Source of the DNA: Nostoc desertorum CM1-VF14
Lineage (GTDB): Bacteria; Cyanobacteriota; Cyanobacteriia; Cyanobacteriales; Nostocaceae
Assembly: GCA_019359245.1 (NCBI GenBank)
Contig: JAHHHR010000030.1
Coordinates: 1 to 64,000 of the forward strand
DNA: 64,000 bases
Reading direction: 5' to 3'
The first letter of the stretch is position 1. Every line of letters starts with the position of its first letter. The translations under genes were made by a program, and so were the position numbers. Below the pieces are notes generated by a model. It saw only the letters and a list, made by a program, of their open reading frames with translations. It was not told the DNA's origin and made no database searches. Of the stretch, positions 52,450-62,100 are shown in pieces.

Positions 52450-52636
52450 CCAGCAAACTTGAATTTTATAACTGATTTGCTATTGGTGTTTGCATGAATT
52501 CAATATAGGAAATTGGCTCGAACTTGTAGTCAACCCTGGGTTGACTGTTTTACACAATAGTATGATTGATGAATTAGTCAATCTAAAGATGGTAGGTGAT
52601 TCCAACTTAAGTTGGAATCTAAATTCAACCGAAAGG
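52450..52636. promoter_or_regulatory. Shared upstream element, copy 1, with a 22-bp perfect palindrome
   Basis: The element runs from CAGCAAACTT through GTTTGCATGAATT and AATATAGGAAATTG to CAACCGAAAG. It matches 55361-55547 and, in part, 54221-54358. It contains a perfect palindrome at 52598-52619 with half-site GATTCCAACTT. It lies upstream of the SDR start at 52388 and directly after the hydrolase gene. A role as operator for the neighbouring NarL-type regulator is an inference. Confidence 0.65.
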
Positions 52637-52637
52637 T

Positions 52638-53537
52638 TTATTTCAAATATTTCTCGAACCATCTCAAGGCAGTTGTACTTGCAATCTCGAAGCCCTCTCC
52701 CTCGAAGGCATCAAAATGTCCGCCTTTCAAGATTGTGAGAGACTTCGGCTCCATCGCACGTGTATAAACAGCGGCGGCCAAGTCGGCAGGTGCAAGAAAG
52801 TCCTTCTCGCCCACAATCAGGCATAGCGGGGTGGGAAAGATTGCCTCAATGTGAGGAATCGGTTCGTAATATAAACAGTGTTCAATCGATTCAAAGGTGA
52901 GTCGATTCTCCCATCTTCCTTCGCTGGCACTCTTAGCCGATTCAATCCAATTGAAAGCGTCAGGTGTCGGCAGCACGCTCGGCTGACCGGGTGGAGCAAT
53001 TAACGGGAAGTAGTTCACCTCTTTAGTTTGATACCGTTTTATACGATCAAGTGAAAACAGTTTCGTGAGTTCTTCGAGTTCAAGTGGAGAAGTCAGGCGG
53101 CGGGAGTTGAGAAATCCACTCATTGTAGGCATCTGTGCCACAACCGCTTTCACGCGCCGATCAAATGCGGCCAGATGCAGTACATGACCACCGCTATAGG
53201 AAAAACCCCACACACCTATGCGCTCAGGGTCAACTTCGCTTTGTAGTTGAGTCCAAGTGATGGCATTGCGGTAGTCTTCATGCTGCTCGGTAGGAATAAT
53301 TTGCCCACGAGGCTCTCCCTCACTAGCTCCAAGGTAGCGATAGTCGAACAGCGAAACGACAAATCCTGCTTGAGTGAATTTCTCAGCAAATTGCGGCAAT
53401 CCCATTTCTTTAGTTAAGCCAATTCCATGAGCCATAACAATGGCCGGATAGCGCTCGCCTGATGCGACTTTATCAGGAGTGTAAAAGGTGACGGAACACT
53501 TTAAACCTTTACTTTCAAAACTAGTTCTTCTTTGCAT
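52638..53537 (-). CDS. Alpha/beta hydrolase (dienelactone-hydrolase/CocE-like group)
   Basis: A 299-residue hydrolase. It begins with a small beta domain (FESKGLKCSVTFYTPD), then PAIVMAHGIGLTKEM as the oxyanion region, LFDYRYLGASEG, the nucleophile elbow GFSYSGG, an acid after LIVGEKDF and the catalytic His in GGHFDAFEG. The layout matches peptidase/esterase-type alpha/beta hydrolases such as DltD- or DLH-like proteins; the substrate is unknown. It is followed on the same strand by the SDR gene, with the shared element between. Confidence 0.88.
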   Translation of the reverse strand: MQRRTSFESKGLKCSVTFYTPDKVASGERYPAIVMAHGIGLTKEMGLPQFAEKFTQAGFVVSLFDYRYLGASEGEPRGQIIPTEQHEDYRNAITWTQLQSEVDPERIGVWGFSYSGGHVLHLAAFDRRVKAVVAQMPTMSGFLNSRRLTSPLELEELTKLFSLDRIKRYQTKEVNYFPLIAPPGQPSVLPTPDAFNWIESAKSASEGRWENRLTFESIEHCLYYEPIPHIEAIFPTPLCLIVGEKDFLAPADLAAAVYTRAMEPKSLTILKGGHFDAFEGEGFEIASTTALRWFEKYLK

Positions 53538-53583
53538 AACTGCTTACTTTCTGATTGTTAATTGGGTTTCAAACCCAGGAACA

Positions 53584-54141
53584 TTAATGGCTGGCAGTGA
53601 CAATAGCTGCGATCAACTCTTTAAGGTTCCAGCGATTGGTATATCGAATCCCATTAATAAACAAAGCTGGGGTAGCCGTTACTCCACTGTGGGTGCCACT
53701 TTCGATATCTTGATTGATGCGCTCAAGATGCACATGCTTACACATATCTTGCAGAAACTGGGAGATATCAAGTCCTAGATCGTTGGCATACTCTACTAAA
53801 TAACCATCTGCTAACTGTTGTTGATGGATAAACAAAATGTCATGTATTTGCCAAAACTGACCTTGAACAGCCGCCGCTTCCGCCGCTTCCGCAGCATGTA
53901 AAGCTTGAGAATGAATTTGTATCTGCGGAAAATGGCGGAAAATAAAGCACAAATAATCCTCTCCCAACGAAATACTCAGTTGTCGCCCAATGACTTTCAG
54001 CAACCGATAAACATCCGCACTTTCTTGACATTGATAATCTCCATACATCACCAGTACCACAGTGGCACTTAACATCCCCTGTTTACGATCCTGGGTTGAA
54101 GGTGGGACAAATAATAAACGGTGTTTACAATCATTGTTCAC
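53584..54141 (-). CDS. DsbA-family thioredoxin-fold protein
   Basis: A 185-residue protein of the DsbA/FrnE-type (Thioredoxin_4) family. Strand VVLVMYGDYQCQES carries the active site, but the second Cys of CxxC is Ser (CQES). FRHFPQIQIHSQALHAAEAAEAA follows, then the insertion helices with FWQIHDILFIHQQQL, and the cis-Pro loop TPALFINGIRY. No signal peptide is evident. A monothiol site suggests a glutathione-linked reductase/isomerase or a degenerate enzyme. A deleted duplicate of this gene is at 55203-55285. The shared element (copy 2) lies 80 bp upstream. Confidence 0.85.
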   Translation of the reverse strand: MNNDCKHRLLFVPPSTQDRKQGMLSATVVLVMYGDYQCQESADVYRLLKVIGRQLSISLGEDYLCFIFRHFPQIQIHSQALHAAEAAEAAAVQGQFWQIHDILFIHQQQLADGYLVEYANDLGLDISQFLQDMCKHVHLERINQDIESGTHSGVTATPALFINGIRYTNRWNLKELIAAIVTASH

Positions 54142-54220
54142 TGGTACCTCTAAGGGGAAGTATGTTTACCACAAGTGATACCTGCGGTGGGCTATGCCTA
54201 CATCCCTTTCTGTGCTATCT

Positions 54221-54358
54221 GTGTTTGCATGAATTTAATATATGCAATCGGCTGCGATTTGTCGTCCACTCATAGTTGGCACTTTTATTTAGTCGAGTGG
54301 ATGATCTTTTAACCCATCTCACAATGGAAGACTAACTCCAACTAAAGTTGGAATTTAA
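54221..54358. promoter_or_regulatory. Shared upstream element, copy 2
   Basis: It matches copy 3 (from GTTTGCAT through TCATAGTTGGCACTTTTATT and AACCCATCTCACAATGG to the palindrome TCCAACTAAAGTTGGA at 54337-54352). It lies upstream of the DsbA-like gene start at 54141. The adjoining 54156-54184 also matches 55292-55320, so the whole upstream block was duplicated together with the gene. Confidence 0.65.
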
Positions 54359-54398
54359 CAAAATGCCTCAATTTCATCTTCAATCAGCTGGGGGATTT

Positions 54399-54530
54399 TT
54401 AGGCAGAATAGCTGGACAAAGCCAAATCGTAGTCGGTACTAGTGGATACTGGCAGCCATGCTTCAATTTGCTTTGCCATTTTCGCGGCATTGTTCTGGAG
54501 GCGATCGCATTCTTCCCAAGGGGTTTTCAT
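54399..54530 (-). CDS. Short orphan ORF, probably a gene fragment
   Basis: The frame reads MKTPWEECDRLQNNAAKMAK, then QIEAWLPVSTSTDYDLALSS and stops. It looks like the C-terminal end of a larger helical protein; upstream in-frame codons run only to a stop near 54550. I do not recognise the family. It lies in the 334-bp stretch between shared element copy 2 and the cupin gene. Confidence 0.3.
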   Translation of the reverse strand: MKTPWEECDRLQNNAAKMAKQIEAWLPVSTSTDYDLALSSYSA

Positions 54531-54590
54531 CGCCTGTGTTAGTTTTAGGTGTTATTTGGTGTGCTGGCTTTAGCTCTTATGGCTTTATTT

Positions 54591-54637
54591 CGCCATTGAG
54601 CGATAGCTGCGCTCGCCGAAGGCATCGCTCAATGGCG
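54591..54637. repeat. Interspersed inverted repeat
   Basis: CGCCATTGAGCGAT (54591-54604) pairs exactly with ATCGCTCAATGGCG (54624-54637), around a GC-rich core AGCTGCGCTCGCCGAAGGC. Cores with GCGCTCGCC/AGGC are common in Nostoc interspersed repeats; a relative is at 62633-62664. Confidence 0.7.
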
Positions 54638-54692
54638 AACATTCAACTCAAGCTTTTTGAGTTACAATGCACCTTAATCGTTTGCAGCCTCT

Positions 54693-55163
54693 TTAGCTGG
54701 CGGACAGAGGAGATCCGACGATCCAAGTGTCATGCTGAGATGAAAGATCAGTCCAATCTTCAGGCGGCGTTTGACCTATTTTGGGGAAGAATTCGTCAAT
54801 ATCGCCGGGTACGAAGATGAAAAGCATCCGTGCTACTCCCGGCCCCAGATTCACCCATCCATGCACGCTGTTACGGGGTACAACAACCGTTGTTCCAGGC
54901 CCGACCTCGAACTCTTCACCCGCGCAGTGAAAGCGAAATCTGCCTTCAAGTATTTCAAATATCTCCTCTCTATCTTTGTGATAGTGAAGTGGCGGGCCTG
55001 AGAATGCTGGGACACGCACTTCGAGGATTGTGAAAGCCCCGCCGACGTCTGTACTGGGTACGCGGATAGCCATTTGCTCACCAGGCATTGTATCGAACCA
55101 ATTGAGGTCTTCGCCCCGGCTGACAATTGCAACTTTATTTTTACTCAATTCGGTGTTTACCAT
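54693..55163 (-). CDS. Cupin-domain protein
   Basis: A 156-residue single cupin. Motif 1 is PPLHYHKDREEIFEILEGRFRFH, split as PLHYHKDREEIFEILEG and RFRFH. It supplies the two His and the Glu of the metal site. Motif 2 is VVVPRNSVHGWVNLG with the third His. It resembles quercetin-2,3-dioxygenase-like or small-molecule-binding cupins; the substrate is unknown. The C-terminal tail (IGQTPPEDWTDLSSQHD) is typical of this subgroup. Shared element copy 3 and the DsbA remnant lie upstream, so it has the same control region as the SDR and DsbA genes. Confidence 0.88.
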   Translation of the reverse strand: MVNTELSKNKVAIVSRGEDLNWFDTMPGEQMAIRVPSTDVGGAFTILEVRVPAFSGPPLHYHKDREEIFEILEGRFRFHCAGEEFEVGPGTTVVVPRNSVHGWVNLGPGVARMLFIFVPGDIDEFFPKIGQTPPEDWTDLSSQHDTWIVGSPLSAS

Positions 55164-55202
55164 TTTACATTTTAATAATTGTGGGATTGAGGATCAAAGC
55201 AC

Positions 55203-55285
55203 GTCATTACTTGCAGCGATAATTGCTGCCATCAACTCTGTTTGCGATCCTGGGTTGAAGGAGAGACAAATAATTAACGGTGTTT
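55203..55285 (-). pseudogene. Internally deleted duplicate of the DsbA-like gene
   Basis: Bases 55203-55239 match the 3' end of the DsbA-like gene (53584-53620 region; shared ATCAACTCT). Bases 55240-55285 match its 5' end (CGATCCTGGGTTGAAGG and GACAAATAAT, then AACGGTGTTT, as at 54088-54126). The central 450 bp are missing. The following 55292-55320 continues the match to 54156-54184. So the gene and its upstream block were duplicated and this copy then collapsed. Confidence 0.8.
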
Positions 55286-55360
55286 CTGAGGAGAAGTATG
55301 TTTACCGCAAGTGATACCTGGGTTAGACTACATCTACATTCCTCTGTGTGCCATCTGTAT

Positions 55361-55547
55361 TCAGCAAACTTAAATCTTGCAACCCGATTGCTATGTGTGT
55401 TTGCATAAATTTAATATAGGAAATTGACTCTGGGTTGTCGTCCACTCATAGTTGGCACTTTTATTGAGTCGTATGAACGATCGCTTAACCCATCTCACAA
55501 TGGAAAACTAACTCCAACTAAAGTTGGAATTGAAAGTTAACCGAAAG
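55361..55547. promoter_or_regulatory. Shared upstream element, copy 3
   Basis: The best-preserved copy runs from TCAGCAAACTTAAATC through GTTTGCATAAATTTAATATAGG to the palindrome TCCAACTAAAGTTGGA (55513-55528) and TTAACCGAAAG. It lies upstream of the cupin gene and just after the regulator gene. It matches copy 1 across its whole length and copy 2 over 138 bp. Confidence 0.7.
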
Positions 55548-55553
55548 CACAGC

Positions 55554-56186
55554 CTACAAACTAACAATCCCGCGTTTGACTGCAATAATCACAGCTTGAG
55601 TGCGATCGCTTACTCCTAATTTGCTGAGAATGCGATTGACATGAGATTTAACAGTACTTTCGCCAATAGTTAGAGCAGTTGCAATATCTGAATTACTCAT
55701 ACCCTGTGCCATTAAACGGAGTACTTCTAACTCTCGTTCGCTCAGTTCTGGGTTACTCATGCGCTGCACTAGCTTTGCCCCCACCTCTGGCGGAATGTAC
55801 TGCTGACCACGATTAACCATGCGAATGGCATTAAGAAGTTCGTTGGCTTTTGCATCCTTGAGCAGATAGCCTTTAGCCCCTGCCTGCAATCCGCGATAGA
55901 TATCTTCATCGCCATCATAAGTGGTTAGCACAATAATTCGGGCAGGTTTAAATTGGGTACAAATCGCAGTAATGGCTTCCACTCCTCCCATCTGCGGCAT
56001 TCGCAAATCCATCAGCGTGATATCCGGTTGATGTTCGCTAAAGAGGGCGATCGCCTGTTGTCCATCTTCTGCTTGAGCAATTACCGTCATTTCAGGATCG
56101 CGGTTAATGATGGTTGCCAATCCTTGTCTCATAATGGAGTGATCGTCAACAATTAGAACACGAATTGTAGTGGATTGGCTGATCAT
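55554..56186 (-). CDS. NarL/FixJ-family response regulator
   Basis: A 210-residue two-domain regulator. The receiver domain has the acidic pair in LIVDDHS, the phosphorylation Asp60 in ITLMDLRMP, the switch Thr in VLTTYDGDED, and KGYLLKDA (Lys). A LuxR-type helix-turn-helix follows (LSERELEVLRLMAQGMSNSD, then ESTVKSHVNRILSKLGVSDR). Its partner is the hybrid histidine kinase 5 bp upstream on the same strand. The likely targets are neighbouring promoters carrying the shared palindrome, by inference. Confidence 0.95.
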   Translation of the reverse strand: MISQSTTIRVLIVDDHSIMRQGLATIINRDPEMTVIAQAEDGQQAIALFSEHQPDITLMDLRMPQMGGVEAITAICTQFKPARIIVLTTYDGDEDIYRGLQAGAKGYLLKDAKANELLNAIRMVNRGQQYIPPEVGAKLVQRMSNPELSERELEVLRLMAQGMSNSDIATALTIGESTVKSHVNRILSKLGVSDRTQAVIIAVKRGIVSL

Positions 56187-56191
56187 GGTGC

Positions 56192-59100
56192 TTACCCTCG
56201 ATTAACAATGACAATAATTTCTGTTCCTTGCCCTAGTTGGCTTTCAATTCTCAATTGCGCTCCAATTCGCTCTGCCCGTTCGCTCATTCCTAGCAATCCA
56301 AATCCACCAACCGAGGGAATGCTACCTACACCAAAGCCTTGTCCATTGTCTTTGATGCACAATGTAGTTTGTGCATCTGCATAGACTAACTCAAGGCGAA
56401 TTTCGTCAGCTTTTGCATATTTAATTGCATTTGTCAATGCTTCTTGCCCAATTCGTAGTAAGTTATTCTCCACTTCGGCGGGTAAAGGATAGGCTGTACC
56501 CTGAATTTCGTAAATCAAAGCAGTATCATCGGTAGCAGACCTCATTTGCGTTACAAGACGATTGAGGGCGCTAGATAAATCGCCTTGCTCTAACAACTGA
56601 GGACGGAGTGCTGTGACTGAGCGACGAGCTTCATTCAGCCCGATTCGTGCCAATTCATCGATCATGTCGAGATGTGCCTGTGTTGCTTCTAAATCATCCG
56701 TTAGCACTTGGGTTGCTGCACTAACTTGAACCAAAATGCCTGTAAACGCTTGAGCTAGCGTATCATGAATTTCCCGTGCCATGCGGTTGCGTTCCTCTAA
56801 AATCGAGGCTTCCTCAGCACGCTTGAGTTCACGTAGTGCAGCGTTTCGCTGTTCGCTGATGTCTGTGTGTAGACTATAAAATCCTACAACTTGAGCATTG
56901 CCATCGAAATGGGGTATCAAGGTAGAAGTGATATACTTTTTACCGGATGGCAAGAGCATTTCTAGTTCCAGGGTTGCAGTTTGTCCTGCTAAGGCTTGAT
57001 TGATATACGGTTCAATAATCTGATAAGTCATGTCCCCCACGAGTTCACGAACAGACTTGCCCAAAATCTCATCTCGACTACAGTTAAGCCACACCTCATA
57101 GGTGCGATTGATAAACCGATGACGTTGATCAGCATCCACATAACTGATACAAGCGGGGAGAGCATCTGTGATCAGCCGTAATTCTTGTTCTCGTAAGCGA
57201 AGCTCGTCGTAGACATCGCGCAATGTGGCTTCGCTTTTCTGTAAAGCTGCTGTTCGTTGGGCAACCTGTTGCTCTAAGGTGCGATTGTAATTGGCTAACA
57301 GTTGCTCGGCTTGTTTTCGCTCGGTAATGTCTTGAAAGGTTGCGATCGCATAACTCACATTGCCCTGTTCGTCAAATACAGGGGTTCCCCATACCTCAAC
57401 GGGAATTGTGGTGTTGTTGTGGTGAATTTCCATATCATCAACTCTAGTGCGTTCACCTCTTAGCGCTCGGATAATTGGCATTCTTTCAGTTAGATATTTT
57501 TGATTTGTTCCAGCTAGATAAATTTGATACTCCTGTGCAATTTGATTGGGTGTCACAGAAGGATCAATATCTTTACCCAATAGCTGAGTTGCTCGCCCAT
57601 TGAAGTAATAAGGGCGACCCGATGTATCTACAACTGCAACACCGACTGGAATTGCTTCCATAAATTGAGTCGTTTTACTTTCGCTCTCACGTAGCTTGGA
57701 GTAGAGCCTGGCATTTTCAATGGCGATCGCTGCCTGGGATGACAGCAGATTCAATATCTGCGTTTGCTCTGGTGTAAAAGCTCCAGCCGCCAACTTATTT
57801 TCTAAATACAACACGCCCACTAGTTTACCTTGATTCAGCAGAGGCAAACATAAAATTGATTTAATTTGATTGTGTTGAATATATGGCTCATGAATAAAAT
57901 TACCTTCACGAGTAGCATCATTTAAAATGACACATTCATGAGTACGAATCACATAATTAATAATTGATTCAGGTAGATGATTTGCAGTTGGGATAGATTG
58001 CAGTAATTGTGTAGCATAAGTATTCTCACCTTCCTTGAGTTCACCAGACGCTTCAATCACCCATTTTCCTGAGTTTTCTAAAATTAGAAAACCTGTTTGT
58101 GCGCCAGCATTTTCGATTAATATCTTCATCAAGGAACTGAGTAACTTATCCAGTTCAATTTCACTCGAAATTGCTTGTGACGCTTTCATCACCGCAGCTA
58201 AGTCGAAAGCGATGGGTGAGTGATTAGAGGTAGTAACAGAAGTTTCGTGGATTGGCGTGTGAGCCATGCTCGACGATTGAGTAAATAGCTGGGGATAGTG
58301 AGTTTCCAAATAGTTGGCTTTTGCAACTGCACCCCATCGTTCATAGCAGTAATGTGCTTCTTTTATGTAAGTTTGGGCAAACTTTTCTCTGCCACGAGAC
58401 AGGTAGAACTTGGCAGCCAACTCGTATGCTAAGGCTTCTTCTTGAAGATACTTATTGTCTCTAGCACCAGTAATTGCTTGTTCATAAAACTCCTCTGCCT
58501 CAAGTAACTGCCCCAAAACTCGTGCTATCTCTGCTTGCACCAAATGATATTTATGCAAACAATTCATTGGCGCATAATGTGCCCATTGCTTCATTTTCTC
58601 CTGGCTAAGGGCAACGTTTTTAAGGATTTCTTCTTGCTCTTGAGCGTTGCTCCCGTTGTATGTTGCAAGTTTTGCCAAAGCGCTATAGAAGTGGTACACA
58701 GGAATAAGGGGTGTTGAAATGACGTTGATAGCATAACGTTCCGCTATGGCTGCGTTCTCAGATGCCTGAGCATACTCAGAAAATAGATAGCACAGGAAAA
58801 GTTTATTGAAATAGACATGAAAGATTGCGGTTCCATCGTTTGCTATTTCATGGCGTGGCAGACTATTCTCCTCATTGTAGGCATCTCCAATGAGATGGGA
58901 TGGATTGGCTGAGAGTCCCATCAAATTTAAGACAGACTGTTGATAGATTTGATTCCAGGTGAGTGATGTCGTCTGTTTAATTTGACGGATTGCTTCACAG
59001 TACCTTGCCATCTCACGTTCAACCTCCACAAGTTCCTTGCCAACGATAAAGAATTGGAGGCAGTAAGTGAAAGCACCATAGGCAGCAAACTCTAAATCTC

Positions 59101-62100
59101 CAGTTTCCAGACCACTTTGATAGACCTCCAGGAATGGCTTCGATATCTCCCGAACATGCTCTTTCCAGTGACTGATGAAGTTAGAAACCATAAACGATGT
59201 TCTAGCTTTAAGCGAATGGATGTTCAGATGTGGTAACAGTCTTAATGCAAGCTGCCCAAACTGGTAGCCAGACTCAATGTTTCCGACTATCCCACAAAGA
59301 ATTAACCCAAAGTTAGCATAGGCAAAGGGAGATACAAACGCATTGCCATACTCGATTGACAAGTTGACCTGTTTAGACACAAGTAGGGGCATCAGATCAG
59401 GAACCGCGATATAAGCAGCAATCGTCACACTGGATAGGATTTGCATTGCTGCCAACTTGTCTGGTTCGGCCATTTGGGGCAAATGGATCAAGTCTTCAAT
59501 CGGTTTTGAACCAAAAAGTGATGTGATTGCGTCTAGTTCAAGCTGAATATCCAACTGACTTGGCTGTTCGCAAAACCTGATTCCCAGTTGCTGTAAAACC
59601 TGCAATGCCGTATTGATCGCTTTTAAGAGATGGTTCTGCGCGATGTAAGTTTGGATTTTAATGTCATAAATTTTTACGGTATCAAGAATTGTTTTAGCTG
59701 ATTGTAGAACGCTCGCCGCCCAGGATTCTACCTGCTCAAAATCACCACACAAGTAAGCGACTTCTGTTATTTCTAAATGTAAATTTAATGTCAAATCATA
59801 ATCTGTTTGCCAGCTAGACGCTCCTAGCCATTTCCTTGCTGTAGCTAAATAGTTTTTTGCCGTACTATAAGCGATCGCCCCTTTTGCTTTCTGACCTGCG
59901 ATTAAATTTAATCTGGCAATTTCGTTTCGTTCTTGTTGATCTGTGACTAACTCAATTCCATGATTTAGATGATCTACAATTTCAAACAGCCTGTTTGTTA
60001 ATCGCTCTAGTGAGGTTTCCTCTAGGAGGTTGCGACCGATTTGGAGATGAACCACTTGTTTGTGTGACTCATCGATTAAGGCATAAGCTGCTTGCTGTAC
60101 GCGATCGTGCAAGAATTTGTAATCCTGAACCAAGAGTTGTTCATCTAACTCAGATGTCGGCATAATTAAACCTGACTGAGCCGCTGCTATCAGTTGCGGG
60201 AAAATTTCCCTAGATGAGCTTTCACAAATGATCGAGAGGGTGCTTAAATTAAAATCAGCACCAACACAAGCGGCGAATTGTAAAACTTGCTGGGTTGCTG
60301 GAGGCAGTTTTTTCAGTTTGCCAAGCATCAACTCCACCACATTATCTGTGATGTTCTTGCTTTCAATGTGAGTGATATCCCATCGCCAACTGAGATTTTC
60401 AAGATCGAAGCTTAACAAATTTTCTGCATAGAGCGTTTTCAAAAATTCATTGACAAAAAAGGGATTTCCGCCTGTTTTTCGCAATACTAATTCTGCCAGT
60501 GAAATGATTGTACTGATATCACTGTGTAATGTGTCTGCAATCAGTTGTGCGATCGCGTTTAGTCCCAACGGTGCTAACGTAATTTGGCTGGTAGTTGCTC
60601 CCTCTTTTCTAAGTCCCTCCAGCATTATCCTTAGTGGATGTGAGTAGTTTACCTCATTATCTCGATAGGCTCCAATCACAAACAGATATTGCGTCTTGGC
60701 ATCCGTCATCATCAACTCGATCAACTTGAGTGTTGCTGAGTCTGCCCATTGAAGATCGTCCAGAAAGATCACTAAAGGATGTTCTGCTGAACCAAATACC
60801 TGAATGAATTGCCCAAAGACTCGATTGAAGCGATTTTGAGTTTCCGTTGTCCCAACTTCCGGTACGGGCGGTTGCTTGCCAATAATCAATTCTACTTCTC
60901 TTATCACATCAATGATGATTTGCCCATTGCTTCCTAACGCCGTTAGAAGTCGAGATCGCCACTGTTTCAACTGCTCGTCGGGTTCACCCAGCAGTTGTTG
61001 CACCAATTTTTGTAGAGCATGGGCGATCGCGCTGTAGGGAATGTTGCTGCCAAATTGATCAAATTTGCCCGAAACGAAGTAGCCACGCTTTGCTGTGATG
61101 GGCTTGTAGAGTTCCTGTACTAACGCAGATTTCCCCACTCCAGCATAGCCACATACCAACATCATCTCGACATTAAATTGAGAACTCTCTGTGCTTTTAT
61201 CTTTTTGGCAGTAGGCTTCGCTAACATTGCCCATTCCGGCTACTCTCTCAAAGGCCGTCAATAATGTGGCAATCTCCGCTTCGCGTCCATACAGTTTTTG
61301 CGGAATTTGGAATTGATCTCGAACGTCTTGAGTACCTAATTGAATGTCATCAATTTGTCTTATGTCTGTAAGTTGTTGAGCGCACCATTGTAAATCTGCT
61401 TTAATGCTCCAGGCACTCTGATAACGATCCTCTGCGTTTTTCGCCATCAATTTCAAAACGATATCTGAAAGGGCTTTAGGGATCGTTGCATTCAGTTCGT
61501 GAGGTGGAACAGGCACTTTAGCAATATGACAATGAACTAGCTCCAGGATGTCTGCTGTGGGAAACGGCAGATATCCGGTTAGCAGTTCGTAGAACGTCAC
61601 ACCAAGGGAGTATAAATCGGTGCGATAATCGAGCAAACGGTTCATCCGCCCGGTTTGCTCTGGAGATAAGTATGCAAGTGTTCCTTCTAAAACATGAGGA
61701 CTTTTGAAAGTCGGATTCGTGCGGTTAAATTGGGTAGCAATCCCAAAGTCAATAATTTTGACAACGCCAGTATCGAGATTTAGGACTATGTTTCCAGGGT
61801 TGATATCTTTATGAATGATATTGGCTGCATGGATTCTGCCTAGAATATCGCAAATAGCGATCGCAACACCTAGAAAAGTAGATAAAGGCATGGGGCAGAA
61901 GATATCTGGGCGCTTGTGCATCCATTGCTCTAGGGACTCTCCCCCAAAATCTTCTAAGAGAATCACCAGAGTGCGTTGATAATCCTGCTGGCTGTATGCC
62001 TTAATCACTCCTTCCAAGTTAAGGGAACGAGTAATTTTATATTCCTGTCTGTAGCGAGTTAGTTCTTGAGGTGAGGGATAATCAAGTTTTAGTATTTTTA

